Shown in pieces: positions 24,901 through 38,047 of a stretch of 64,000 bases of DNA (positions are counted from its first letter, which is position 1; every line of letters starts with the position of its first letter). The notes beneath the pieces are model-generated. The model saw nothing but the letters and a program-made list of their open reading frames with translations. It was not told the origin of the DNA and searched no databases. Where the stretch lies: assembly GCA_026261815.1 (NCBI GenBank), contig JAMPIT010000890.1, positions 7,284,001 to 7,348,000 on the forward strand, in the 5' to 3' direction. The position numbers and the translations under genes were made by a program. Origin of the DNA: Monarcha castaneiventris obscurior. Its lineage: Eukaryota; Chordata; Aves; Passeriformes; Monarchidae.

Positions 24901-27900
24901 TAACCTGAATGGCACAAACATTAATAATCCTAAAATTGTTTTTTATGTTGGGAAAACACTTCCGCGGAGTTACAGATCTGTTAACATGTGAGAGATGAAT
25001 ATTATAAAATGGCTGTTTGGAGGTGTGAGTTTAGCTGCATAAAAAATTTGAAAACTAGTGGAACAACATCACTTCTGTTCCAAAATACCTGGGTTTGCTG
25101 AGACTGGTGGTGGTGATGACTACTGTGCGTTCATCCATCGGCTTCCATTGGTGCCTCAGGCCAAGGGACCTCTTTTTTTTGCTACAGAAGCTGGGCATTT
25201 CATCCCTTAAGGAGGAAGGGAAGAAATTAGTTGGTTGATTCCATTCCTAAACACCAGGTTTTTCTAGTTTCCTTTCTCTTGTTTCCATGTCTGCAAATTT
25301 CTGTTGCTGTTGGACATATTTGCAAACTCTGTTAGTGGTGGGGCTTTTGTTCTGGCTCATTATTTTCCCCTGCTGTTGCTTCTTTGCTCATTTCCTTTTA
25401 TCTTGCTGTATTGTTTTTATTCTGTCTCCACATTACAGTCCCATTTGGCTCATCCTCTCCTTTCTTTTCTATAAAACATGATTTTTATCACCCATAAAAC
25501 ATGCTTCTAAAACTTCAACAATACTAAAAACCGGAAAGTCACACTTTTTCTTGTAAATTCTGTTTTGCCTCAGTTTTTTTCTTATTTTTAGGCAGAAGGA
25601 AAGAGAAAAAAAATACATTTAAAAGGAAATTACCCATACAGAATAAATCTCAGGGACTAGGTAGTGATACCTTCTCTGTAATTCTGAATGCTAGCTACTA
25701 TGATCAAAATCTGTGGAAAGAAAATAATGCCATTTTCAATTCTGTGGAGGTTAAGGTAATTTTATTTATCTTTTTACGTGTCTAGTAAATGATAGTGGTT
25801 TCTTCTATCTTGTACCAAGGAAGACATTCCTGTAGAACTTGTTTACCCACCATTTGGTTTTCTTGAACCATTTGTAAAATACTCTGAAAGGAATATCAAG
25901 AAAGTCATAATGTGTGCTGTCAATTTAGGCTGCATGGAGAAAAAACATTTTCAGCTGACCATGCAGGTGTACAGATTAGATTATTTTAGATTGTTTTTGG
26001 GATCTACAGAAAAAATTTTAGACTTCCAGAAGGCTTATTTTTCATTAGTACCCATAATGTATTGAATTTTCAGAAGGTTGTGCCACTGTTCTGGTTAAAC
26101 ACCGAATTATTTCTTCGTGTTTGTCATGTCACAAGTTTGTTGAGGGTCCTAGGACAGTAAATTGGAGGATGGAAAGAGAGCACTAATGTGAGGTATTCCC
26201 CTTTCATAACACTACCCTGGACTTTAGAACAGATCTCACAGATCTTGGTGTTGCACAATGCCCATACAGTTCTTGCAGCTCTTTAAAACTCTGAGTGAAT
26301 TACTTAATGTTATAATAAAGATAGGCAAATTTAACATCTTTACAACATTGGTCAGCTTTCCTTCCCAAGACACTAATTTCTGCCTTGTTTCTATACTGCA
26401 TTGTTCCAGCTGTTGCTCCTCTTGCCCTTTGGTTGTAAATAGTGAATATGATGTGCTCCTTTACTTCAGATAAAATTAATTAATCTGTGGTTAGTACCAG
26501 TATTTCTGCATAAGCATAAAAAAACATGTTCAAAGACTTGGGGCCATGTGTTCGTAAAATATTCATCTTGTTCTCGTATTAATTTGAGCAGGTTATTGCA
26601 AGACCAAATAAAAATCTCATTAAATGCACCTGGCAAATCATATTCACTCAAGATATTGAATGGCAAGATTTCACCTCCTTTTCACAGCAGCCCTTTCAAA
26701 GGCCAGGATACAGAACTGTCCTGTTGTCTAGGTCATTCTTGCCCAGGGGAAGCCTGCTGCTGCCTCAGACTTTCTTAGCCATCAAACTGAGAAAACTACA
26801 GAAATATTTACAGTGTACAGCTCAATACCTGTAGCCAGAGGAAGCTCTGTTTTGATTTAAGGACAAGGAAATGTGAGCAGCTTTACTCAGCTTCCATGTT
26901 CAATTTGGGATGCCAGAACATTATATTGAACTACCCTGAGGCTTTAGGGCGAGTCTTTCAAAATCTCTTCTGCACATTTTCTTAGTTATTTGGAGTTTCT
27001 TTTGTGCAGAGTAAGTTTTTTTCTTTTTGCTAAAAGCATTGCCAACACTCATTAAGTATAACCCCAACAGTAATGTGAAATGTTATTCTCTAACCCTTAT
27101 TTGCATAAATTTGTTCTGCTGTTTATGTATGTGTAAAAGTTGATGTTGATATTTCAAATAAATAGCAGGGAAACCTCCCACAGTGCATGACATTTTTTCC
27201 CTCTTCCGCCTCTCCCAAGACTGAAGTCTAGGTCAGTTCTCACAGGTTAACAAATGCATTATTTCTGAAAATGGTCTGCTGCCTGCAGGAAACTACTTTC
27301 TTTTGGAAGGTGCAAGCGGGGGAGGCATTGGGAATGGGATCAGGGATGAAGACTCTACAATATATTTAATGAAATGTTCAATTTTTTTCTATATATTTTT
27401 ATTCTATCTTTCTTTGAAATGTTCCCTGAAAAATTCCAGTGCTTTCACTTCCTAGTCTTGTAAGCTTGCCTCACTGACCTGTTACAATTCTCTAATTCCC
27501 TAGTCTCTGTTCCTCCCCGTGTGTCCTCCTTTACTTTTATTTCTTTAGTTCCTTTAGTTCCGAGATTTTTTCTTTGTCAGCACTTTGGTTTCCATGCTAC
27601 TCCTGTGCTCATTTGTGAACAGTCATCTTCCCCATCTGCAGTTCTCATTCTTGCTCGGCATCTTTCCTTGAAATATGTCTTTTTTATTTTCTTTGGAGTC
27701 ATATACATCGTGCAGAACCAATAACTGCAAGTCTTTAAGTGCAAGTTTGTAAGAAAGTACCAGTGAAGTCAAGAGGGAAAACTTCTGAGTGTAGAATAAA
27801 ATTTTCAATTGGAAAAAGTTACTGCTTAATTTTTACTAACATTTTTTGTCTTATTCAGCATCTCTGTCAGTTATTGCAAAATGGGTTGTATTTCCATTTT

Positions 27901-30289
27901 AAGAAAGTAAGTTCATCAAAGATTGTCACAAAATCCTTATCTTTTCTTTTCCCTCAAAGTGTATTCTCCAAGCTCTTGGTTAGTGTTGAGTCACTGCATC
28001 AGGTGTGGATTTCCTGCACATATATTGAATTAGCACATCAGTGTTACTGAAGCAAGTAACCTTTGACTGGTGCACAGGCTCTCCAGACATAATAGCGAGG
28101 ATATTTAAATATTCTGACACTTCCTCCTACTGTTTGCTGTTGTTTTCACCTGCTTTGACTTTAGAAGCCAATATCTGACTACAGGGTCAGCATCTGTGGC
28201 AAGCTTCAGCTGTACCTGACGACTGGGAGGACCCACATTGATGGACTCTGCACTTTAACCGTAATCTTTACAACAGGTTTTTCTGTGTGTAAATCAGTGT
28301 CACTTTGGTCCTTGCACTATGGGTAAATCTCTGCCAGTTAGGCCTGGTTTTGATAACTGCAGAGCTGTCACAGATTTGCAGTGACCCTTGGAAGTGCAGG
28401 AGCTCTTTGCCTAATTACACCACCTTCTTGCATACTAATTTCTATTCTTTTGCGTAACTTTAGTCAGAATTAAAAGAACCAAGAAAACCCACATGTACAG
28501 TTTCTTTTTAAATGTTCCCTTAAAATTATTTTGCAGAGCTCTGTGGGCATGGGACAAATTTTGGGAGAGAGGATATTTAATCCACAGGGCAGTTCAGCTT
28601 CTCATCCTTAGATTCAAATTGTTTCCTGGACTGGTTCAAAAAAAGCCACAAGGGAGCTGGAATGTGTCTCTAGCTTGCTTTATTTAATCCCCAATTAGAT
28701 AGCTGCTATTTTTTCATGTAAAAAGTGGCACACAGGCACTAGATCTACCATAATATACAAAAGCTACTTCCTCATTGTAAATGCTTTGAATTCCATGCAA
28801 CCTTTCCAAGTAATTGACTAAATGATACATGATGATAAGAAGTGGTGTGATGGTGTTGACACCCTCTTAATATCAATTTGCCAAGGTAGGAATTGGCCAG
28901 TAGCAACTCTGGCTTTCAGAAGCTGACTAATAGCCATGCTTGAAAACTTTTCTTTTTGTTGTCTAAGTTATTTATGAGGCCTTAGGTTAAGCAAAGTTGG
29001 CAAACCAATTTATGATCGTACATGATTACACTACCTACACAAGGACTACAATTTCACCTCTAGCCTTAAATGGAAACAAAATCCAAATCACAGCATAAAG
29101 TGTCAAAGGATCTCTAAGGCTAATATAAAGTAAGATATCCAAAGGGCTATTTTTGGGTGTGTTTTAATAACATTATATTTTAAAAAGGGGGAAGTTGCTT
29201 TCTGCAATAAATATAAACTTTGGTAACTCAACATCTTACTGTAGTTTCCTTGTTTCAGAAGATCAATTAGTTTTAGCAGTGTAATACACGGATAGGCTCT
29301 AAGGTAGCACTAATGAATATTTAAATTACAAGGCCTTCTCTTAGCAAAACATAAACTGTTATCTTGAACAGTATCTTTGTTGGTGAACAAGGTCATATCA
29401 GTACACCTGCACTGAAGATTTTGCAGACATGTGGAACTTACTAAGAGATGCCTTTATATACTGAATTTGTGGCACATTGGCCCAAATACAAAACTGTTTT
29501 TAAGTACCGCTGTAGTCGACATCCTCCAAAAACCTTAATGTTGATTGTGTATTTGAATCAATATAATTGTTGGAATTTTAAGTATCTTTGTAATGTAAGT
29601 GACCCAGGCCCAATTTTTTATAAAAATATGAGGTGCTGGTAGACTGTAGAGGAAATAATAATAATTTGTGTCTGGAGGATGGGATTTGGGATTGGGTGTT
29701 GCCTTTTTTTTTTTTTCTCTTTTTTAAATGGGATCTAAAATTGAATATATTGTTCATTTACTTGCATGAACATAAATACAATAGTATGATTTTTTTTGGT
29801 ACAGTTCCTGTGAACACATATGGCAAGATGGAAGTATAAGCTATTTATGAGATGCAAGAAACAGGGGTCACAGCAGTTGCTTGTTTTTTCCTTTGTTTAG
29901 CTCTCCAAATTCAAAAATAATTTAAAATTTATGCCTTTGGCTTTGTATGCCTTTTGTAGGTTATTCAATTAGGTTGTGGTCAGACCACATTTTGTAATGA
30001 GCCACTGCATTACGTGGAGGCACACAGTGAGGGTATTCAGCTCTCTGTCATTTCTGAAGCAGAGAAAAATGGATATTCTGCCACCTTTTCTCAGCTGTCA
30101 CACTGAACCCTGGGATTCTGGTCTGTGCAAAATGAGAGCACTCCACCAGGGAACCCTGGTCCATCATTAGCAACGTGCACTGCACTGCCTTTAGGATGGG
30201 CATGATCAGTTCTTTTGTATATTTTCTTTTGCTGTGAAAGTTTCTGAAATGATACTGAAGCTCTCTTTGTTTAAAAATATATATTTTTT
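24901..30289. other. Non-coding AT-rich unique DNA
   Basis: No gene or transposon is recognised apart from the short candidate exon at 27859-27906. Several pyrimidine-rich tracts occur. Read as intergenic or intronic. Confidence 0.55.
27859..27906 (+). other. Weak candidate exon (48 nt)
   Basis: A long pyrimidine tract ending TTATTCAG precedes the segment, and AAAGTAAGTTC, a near-perfect donor, follows it. The 48 nt keep frame and read HLCQLLQNGLYFHFKK. The peptide is not recognised. Short pseudo-exons with this quality of splice sites occur by chance in long introns, so support is weak. Confidence 0.15.
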
Positions 30290-30600
30290 AAAAGTGATGC
30301 TGACACCATTTAGTCTATTACTTGAGCAAGTGTGATTCATAGTTAATCTTCACTTGCATATGCTATTGCAAACACAAATTAATCCTATTTGCAAAGACAA
30401 ATTATGATTAATGCATATCCTTAAAATTTATACCTAATTACACAGAATATAATCTCTAAATTTGTATAAATAGAACTTAACATTTTGAACATTGTAGATA
30501 ATAAGCAATTTTCTGAACTTACATTTGCATGTGCTAATTAACGGCTGCTTCATTGTATTTACATTTGCAAACAGTTTTTTTTCCAATTACTCAACTTAGT
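30290..30600. promoter_or_regulatory. Possible conserved enhancer-like element
   Basis: A perfect octamer ATTTGCAT (30523-30530) lies five bases from TAATTA (30535-30540). A second POU/homeodomain-like cluster, GATTAATGCATAT, sits at about 30407-30418. Further ATTTGCAA and TAATTA-type sites are spread through the block. No repeat or long open frame is present. This density of POU and homeodomain sites is typical of developmental enhancers; conservation is not demonstrated here. Confidence 0.35.
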
Positions 30601-33236
30601 GCTCTGTGAACAGAGAAAAATAACATAAACTTTTCACACCTGATTTTATATCTAGGTTCATCTTTTGACATTAAAATAGTGGTGTTTTATTTAACAATTG
30701 CTGTCAATTTAATTGAATTTTCCTGTTCTTAAAAAGGAGGGAAATTCTGAACTTTTTCCTTTTACTATACTGACAAATTTTATTCTTGGAAGGCTAAACC
30801 CTTATGTAGTAATAAACTTGATCCTGGTGTAATAAAAATGTGTGGGTCTGTATGCAGTATAACAAATGTCTTGTGATAACAGTAAAATACCTTAGAAATT
30901 GTTTTATATATGTACACTTTTCATCCATTCTTATATACAAGATTTTGAGATCTGAACAGCCTAAAATTCTGAAGGAAAAGAAAATTTCTCAGAGGTCTTA
31001 ATTTTTGGTTCTGTTTCCAGAGGAAGATTAAAAAGTATGTATACACATTGTGATGAAATGGGCAATTTGTACAATGTGGTAGTTAAAGCAAAGTATTAAT
31101 TTTCAAGTATGATATGCTAAAAATAAAAGCAGATCTTATTTTTGCAGCTGGTCTATTGCAAACTACCTCTTTCTAAACTGAAGTAAAACCCATAGCTGAA
31201 ACCCAATCATTATCTTGTATTTAAATCCATTCACTGCTTTCAAAGAATTTTAACTCTTTTTGGTTTCCTACTATGAGTCAAAAAATGCTTTTTATAAACA
31301 TTTATTAACAGTAGGTAAAAAATACTTGCACTTCAACCATCTCATAAAATCATAGCTATTAACAGTAATTGGTGAGTATATGCTGCTTAGTGAAATATTT
31401 GTTGTTTTGTTTATTGGATATGCCTGCTATAGTATGAATAAATAAACCTGAAATAATTATGATTGATACAGACTTGTAAATGCATTTGATCTCAGACATT
31501 TTATCATCTTGGTTATTGTATTTTCTGCACTACTAATGTGAGTTTCTAATTTAAATAAATTGATTCCAGAGCAGGTCTTGACATTGCTGCTAGTGTTAAC
31601 ACTGGGCTTCATAAAGTGAGATATACTGCAGGTCAGAGATGCAGCCTGTTTTTACCTCTGGTCATGTAATTCAGTGGTGTGGTAGTGGGTAAATTATCTA
31701 TATGCAATACGTGGAAAGCTGCAGTACAGACTGATGGAGAGTTACATTTATAAAAGCTGAAATAACTCAGTAAGCCCAACTCAGAGGTTATTCAAATAAG
31801 TTAGTGATAGCTGTACTTAGACTATCCAGTGTCATTTCTCCTTGGACCATTTTTCTGTCTGTTAATCAGTCCATGAATTTCACCTTTTGGGCTTGTAATT
31901 ACACTTGGTAGTATTTTAAAAATTGCCAACTTTATTACCATTTTTTCAGGTTATAGTGTATCTTACACATTCTTCTGAATAAAAAATGGACATCAGTTTT
32001 AAGGAACAGTTTTGTAGTTTTTTTTCATGAATATTGTTACTCTTTACATGCCTGTTTTTTTTGGTTTGTTTACTAATTGCTCAAAAAAAAAGTCTCCAGG
32101 GAGAACTTCTGACCTGCTTCCATTGGAGGGTGATTCATTATGTGTCAAATGCAGAAAAAAAAATTGAATGGAGAACAACAAAAGCTCTTTTACTCCTGAG
32201 GCTTACCTGCTATTTGAAGGTCTGATTTCTTATTAGTGCTTGATCTGTCTGTGACCGTTGAGACACTACGACACTTTTTAACTCACCTTAATTTTTTTTT
32301 TAATTGTGGTTTAATGCATTTTTTTTGGCCAGAAAAAGACAAAGATTCTGTATTCAACAACAAAACATCTTTGGGATCAAAGTAGAAAGACAAGGTTCTC
32401 TCAAATGTTTTAATAAAATGATTGTTTTCTGGTTTTATTTATTTCAGAAAACCTGAACCCAATGCTCTTCATGCAAGTTTTCATTGCTAGTTGCATCTAC
32501 TTAACCTTCCACAGACTGTTGATTCCCTTGTTTTAAGGTCTGAATTCAAGCTCTTTGCTCTTAACCTCCAATTAATTCTCCAGGTCTACAAAAAGCAGGT
32601 TAATTCAAATTCATATGTTGTGACATTGCTGTGTCACTGATACTTCTGCAGTATTCTGTGCACTTGCCTACCTCACATTAAGTGTGTAATTTCCTCAAAG
32701 TTTTAGCTTTAAAAGAGACAGGTGTTATTCATGAGTACAAATCTGATTTTTAAGTTCTGACAGTTGCTACTCTTGAATTTATCTACTTTTGTCTGTTTAA
32801 AGATGTTTTGGACAAAAGTCTTCAAATCAAAACACATTGTATCATGGATAGAACAACCTTCCCTTCACTGGAATTCAATTTAGGTAATTTACAGTTATTC
32901 AGGAGGTCCTTGTTTCACAATTATTTTTAAACCTTAAACTGCATCATTTATGTGTTGTTGTTCTTAAAGTAATGTCGCTATTGAACTTCAAGAGCTGTCC
33001 ACAAGTTGTGATCCAGCGATAATTTATGTAATAATGTTTGCCAGGGACTTGCAAGAGCTGGAAGTAATCACTGCTAAGGCAATTTGAGTCTCCACATGTG
33101 TCCTCATTTAGGTATTCACTTGTGCTGTCATAATTACTTAAATGTCATGTTTAAACGTTTCATCTTTTTCAATCCCTTAAGAAAGCAGAGTGATTACAGT
33201 GGCAACTCCAGTTATCTGCAGGGAGGGATTGCTACG
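30601..33236. other. Non-coding AT-rich unique DNA
   Basis: Very AT-rich, with octamer- and TAAT-like words continuing at lower density to about 31600. No gene or transposon is recognised. Confidence 0.55.
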
Positions 33237-33284
33237 GTTTGTATATATGTGTATACACATATATACCCACATATATACCCACAC
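33237..33284 (+). repeat. Degenerate TATA/CACA microsatellite
   Basis: Alternating purine-pyrimidine sequence with two CATATATACCCA units. It is a short simple repeat. Confidence 0.85.
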
Positions 33285-33779
33285 AAGTGGGTCAGAAATT
33301 TAGCAGCAAGAACCCCAAATTAATCCTTTTTGCCAGCTGGGTGCTGGTAAAGTTGCTTGAGATTGCTGCTGTGTTTTGGGGGTTGCATTTTAAGACTGGA
33401 AATTAATAATTTGTGAAAGTCCAAAGGAAGTAGGAAATGAGCAAAAGACAAGAAACCATCTCTTGTTCAGAGAATTTGCTGGAATCTGAATATCTTAAGG
33501 AAAACCATGCTAGAGACATGGATCTCTAAAGCTTAAGTGGGAAAGAGAAAAATGCCAATAATTCTTTATTTATAGGAACCTGGGAAGCAAAAATTTTTTA
33601 TTAGCAAAAGCAGCCTTCAGTGATATAGATCTGAGGTTATCTGAGAAATCACTCTGGGATTCAGCTCCATCACAGAGTGGACTTCTGTCTTCCTGCTGTC
33701 CCTTTCAGAAATGCTGAGCTGCTCACTCATATTATGAACCTACATCTTTGCTCTTCAAAAAGTGAACGGTTTTCTACTG

Positions 33780-34500
33780 GCTGTCCCAGTTTGAGAGCTG
33801 TTTAAAACCAAGTCTGGCAGTTTAAAGGGCAGTATCATGAAACTGGGAAGAGCAGATGATTATAGGGAAGCCTAGCTCCTCCCTGAAGATGTGATTCACT
33901 CCAGCTAAACCGGTTAGTGAGAGCTTGCCACCGAATTTGCACTAGGCTCTCCCCAGACAACCTGGAGAGCCATTTCAGGAAGGCATTCACTTCTCTGTCA
34001 GGTTTGGTGTCACTGACTGAGGTCCTGCCCAGGCTTCCTGGGGTGTGAGACCAGCCAGTGCTTTTAAGAAAGGAGCAGCAGGAGGCCCAGCAATGCCACT
34101 GCTGAAGGCTGCAGCGGGCTGGTGTAGCAGTTAAGGTTTCCATGAAAGCAGAGGGCCTAGGGACAAGAGAGCATGGCTTTTTCTTTTTTCCCCATAGTGG
34201 ATAGTAATTTTCAGGTGTTTGGGTGGGCAGGGCTGCAGAACAAGATGTGGAGTCCAAGCTTTGACTTCTTGTGCTCTGGAGGAGTAATATCTCACTGGTA
34301 TAAAGCACTGAACTAAAAGTTGACCTGATACTCTGTTGATCCAACAGGTTTTTAAATGTGGGGTCAGAGAACTCAGGACTTTGGCTTGAGAATTCACAAG
34401 GATAAGTGGAAATCAGTATAAAGTTTAAATGGGGTGGAAATAGCTGGAGTTCAAGCCATAGCAAGAGTATGGGCATGCTCAGGCTCGTGCCTGGGGTATA
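33780..34500. other. GC-elevated block of unknown origin
   Basis: This stretch is richer in GC than its neighbours and carries a 213-codon minus-strand frame (34476 to 33835), the longest in the window. The peptide is rich in Ser, Leu, Thr and Pro with no recognised motif, membrane segment or splice context, so it is not called as a gene. The left edge reads TGTCCCAGTTTGAG, which loosely resembles the start of some songbird LTRs, but no poly(A) signal or closing end was identified. An old, unclassified insertion is possible. Confidence 0.25.
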
Positions 34501-37460
34501 GACTCTTGCCAGGCTTCATTAATGTTTTAAATTGTGAGTAATCAATCTCAACCTTCCACATAATGCAGTAAATGGATGGACTTGCTTTTTTGAATAAATA
34601 GAAGTGAAAGTACTAATTTTGTTAACTGTGTTTTCAGTTGGGTCATTAAAAGTAGTTCAGTTACCATATGTACCATAGTGCTGAAACCCTGAAGCTATTG
34701 AAAGGGAAGCCTGAAAGATGTAGTTTTATGTTTGCTAGGAAAACTCAATGCTAATAATGTAGGGCTGGTGAGAGATAAATATCTGTTCATCAATATTTCA
34801 TCTAGACAAATTTATCATAATGTTTGCAGAAGCACCCATCCTTAAATATATTCCCCAAACTCAGCTGAAATGTCTTTCTGCTCTATCCTTAATCTAGCAT
34901 CCTGCAACCCCTGGAGTATAAAAGTAAGAAGATGTTTACATAGTATATTAGCTCCAAATGTTGATTTCTGTATTTTTTTGACAGCTATTCAGTCAACTGT
35001 TACTAGATCTTCTGGGACAAGATGAATATTTTTCTTCTAGGCTGGATGAAGGAAGGAGGAGAAGCAATCATTGATAATGTAGTCCTGCACTACATATGGC
35101 ACTCCAAGAGCAAGGTGCTAACTGGAGTGTCTCCATCTTTCTGTGTAGCTTTGGATTTGGTCATCGTGTGAGGCAGTGGGCATGGTCAGAGGGCTCCATC
35201 TGCACCAGCTTGTCCTGCAGCATCCTGATCTTTAGAGCTGGCATAAATGAGTGGAGGGATGTAAGAACCCTCATTTGTGGCTTCACTGACTTCCCTTTCA
35301 GTGCAGCTTGTCCCTGCAGCTGGTTGGTTGTGGCAAAATACACGACCTTGTAGTGGTGAGAGGGAAAAGTAAGAGTGAAAATAGCTGGCACTCGGCTTCC
35401 CCCACTGCCTGTGGGCTGTGAGTGTCAGTGGCAGCACGCACAGGTGCTTTTAATGATGTCATCTTTCATGTGCAGCTGCTGAAGGTATGGGATAGTGACA
35501 GGAGGATCCTTTCTGAGAAATGGAAGCATTTCCATGCCACACTGAAAAGTGGCTCTTAAAAAAACCCAACAATTACACACCGTCAGGCAAAGAAAAAAAC
35601 CAAATAAATATGCACAGTATAAAGTATTAGAATGAGGGATTCTTATATTCATATGATGCTGCAGTTGAAGTTGAGAGCATTTCTCTTCATCTTCATCTCA
35701 TACACAAGTCTAAATCAGCTTATACAAACATAGTCCATGCCTGGGTTGTAGGCGCTATGACTAAGGCATGACGTACATGAAAATTTTACTTTCTACACAT
35801 TCACTACTCAAACCAATTCATAGCATTTGAAAAAATACAGTAGTAGTTCTAGGTAATTAGGTACTTGTTGAAGATAAAATGCTTTAATGTCTTTTACACT
35901 TCTGAAGGGAGTGATTAATTGATGATATATTGATACTGGTATTTTTGCTTTATCTGCATTGCTACCTTATGTTTTATATGTAAGTGTAATGTTACAGTGT
36001 TTTAAGGATTGTTCTGGAATTTCTTTTACCTTCCTGTACCTTTTTCTTTTTTCTTTTTTTTTTTTAATCACAGCATGATTTAGCAGTGATGCTCTTGAGT
36101 TTAATTGTCAGAAAACCTGTTTTCTGACCTCATCCTTCCACTGAAGTCCTGTATGACCTCACCTTGGTCATTTTTCCTTTCTCTACCTTGTTTTCCTTTG
36201 CCATTAATTGAAGTGCTTTGGGTTCTCTGAATGTCCAAAATTACTCTTTATTAGGAAAAGGTACCAGCTTTTTTGTTGATACTTGCATGAAATATTTGTA
36301 TTTGCCTTACTGTGATCCTACCAGTTTAGTAGAGGTAACAAGTGTGATGGCTTTGTGCCAGCATTTCAAAGTAAAAATGAGTGTTCGTGATGCAAAATTT
36401 ATTCAGCTTGTTATTAACAGTTAAAATAGGCAACTTTAAAACCCTTTTTTGTCTTTACCTGACTTGAAAAATAATGCAGTGAGATTTATAGTGAATACTA
36501 TATTTTCAAAAATCCAGGAATGGAAGGATCAAGATTAATCATTTTTTTCCCTTCTGTTTGAACTGGAATACTTAACAGAGACTCACATGCTTTAACCCAA
36601 GAAGTTTTTGATAGGTAATTTTTCTGCTGTTTGTTATTTGGATTTTTTCAGGGAGAGAGGGGCTACAATTTGGATACTTTGCAATATTGTTATTTACTGC
36701 CTCAGAGGTAAAATACTTATTTTTTAATAAATCTGGAGGATTTCAGTCTGAAAATACATTCTATGGTACTGAGATTAATACTGATTTCTAAGACATAGTT
36801 CATCTGTTATTACAGAAAAATGACAGAAGGTTTCTAAAAATAGAACTTGGTCTGATGAAGATTATTACCTGTGTTGGTTTGAATGCTTAATTTTGAAACT
36901 CTTGATTACTAAATAAGGTTTCTCATTGCAAAACAAACAAACAAAAATTCCCTGCAAATTTTTCTCCTGTAAGTGCATGTGCAGAACCACCTTTTGCACT
37001 GTTCCCCCAAAAACTCCCTTACATCTGTGGCGCTCATCCCTTGATTTAGCATGAATCACATTTAAGGTGCATGTGAAGGATTCTACAGTGGTGTGTGTGG
37101 TGTTTTATTGAAGGTGTATGGGGGCATGACATGGAGCCAGAATGCAGCTTGTTCTGTTTTACCATGCCATGATGGGATTAACTCCTACTGTAGTCAGTGC
37201 TCTTTTGATTAATGAATCACAAAATATGGGCCAGCTGGACAGCAACCTATCCCAGGAGCCCTGTGATGTTCCCAAATCCATCATTCTTGATGTGTCTCAT
37301 TTTCCCTGTGGGCTGCCATAGCCTACTATTCTACAGCAAGGTACAGCTTCTAAATTATCACACTTCAGATGAAAAAGTGAAATACAACCCAAAAATTTAG
37401 AATTTTCTTGTAATCAGTGAGTCCTACTGTTTTTTGTTATGGATGATCAGTCAGTTGACT
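34501..37460. other. Non-coding DNA with one GC-richer patch
   Basis: No gene is called. At 35090-35440 a GC-richer patch has two overlapping minus-strand open frames whose peptides look somewhat protein-like. It could be a decayed pseudogene, but no family was recognised. A near-perfect 22-nt palindrome lies at 36107-36128. The rest is AT-rich unique DNA. Confidence 0.5.
36107..36128. repeat. Near-perfect 10+2+10 inverted repeat
   Basis: GTCAGAAAAC, then CT, then GTTTTCTGAC: two exact 10-bp arms separated by 2 bp. The loop is too short for a stable RNA hairpin. As DNA it is a near-palindrome that could bind a dimeric protein or simply be chance. Confidence 0.9.
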
Positions 37461-38047
37461 TGTGTTGGAATCCAAGGCACACCTCTGGCTGCCCTGGGAG
37501 GTCAGGAGCCTCGGCAAGGGGGTCCTGGACCCTGGCAAAAAGCCCAGAATGGCACCGGCTTTGACCTCAGCCCATGGGAAAAGTTACCAACACTACGAGA
37601 AACATTGCAAGCCACAAGAGTTTGAAATGAATAGTAGTTTAGTATTTCACAAGGTAAAAAAGTAGATTTTCGGATTTTTAAAATGAGGATGGAGGACTTA
37701 AGATGGAGGATTTTGGGCATAGCCCTGTTCTTCTTCTTCTCCTTGTCCTCCATCTTCTGTGGTGGTTCTGGCACAAAATGATTGGTAGAATGAAAAAGAG
37801 GTAGAAATTACATGTCTAGAATAGGTGCAAATTAATTGGTATAGAACAGTAAATAATAAGTACGTTGTGAAGAATGGTTGCATCATGGAAAGGGCACAGA
37901 AAGGCCGGGACAGCCCAGGACTGGGCAGTGCCCGCTCGGACTCGGCTGCATCAGATGTGCAGCCGGAGCTGAGAGCTGGCAGAGATAAGGAGAAATAAAC
38001 AACCTGAAACAACATCTGCAGGCGTTTCTCATCTGTTTGGGCTTGAG
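37461..38047 (+). mobile_element. Solo LTR of an endogenous retrovirus (songbird ERVL-like)
   Basis: The block begins TGTTGGAATCC after a TG. It contains a TCTTCTTCTTCTCC / TCCATCTTCTGTGG segment that I associate with a common songbird LTR family, then a GC-richer part and AATAAA at 37994-37999 about 50 nt before the right edge. No internal retroviral sequence follows, so it is best read as a solo LTR left by recombination. No clean target-site duplication was found, and both edges are approximate. Small frames on both strands in this interval are not genes. The family link is from memory. Confidence 0.6.
37994..37999 (+). terminator. LTR polyadenylation signal AATAAA
   Basis: Canonical hexamer in the R-like part of the solo LTR, which also fixes its orientation as plus. 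Confidence 0.6.
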
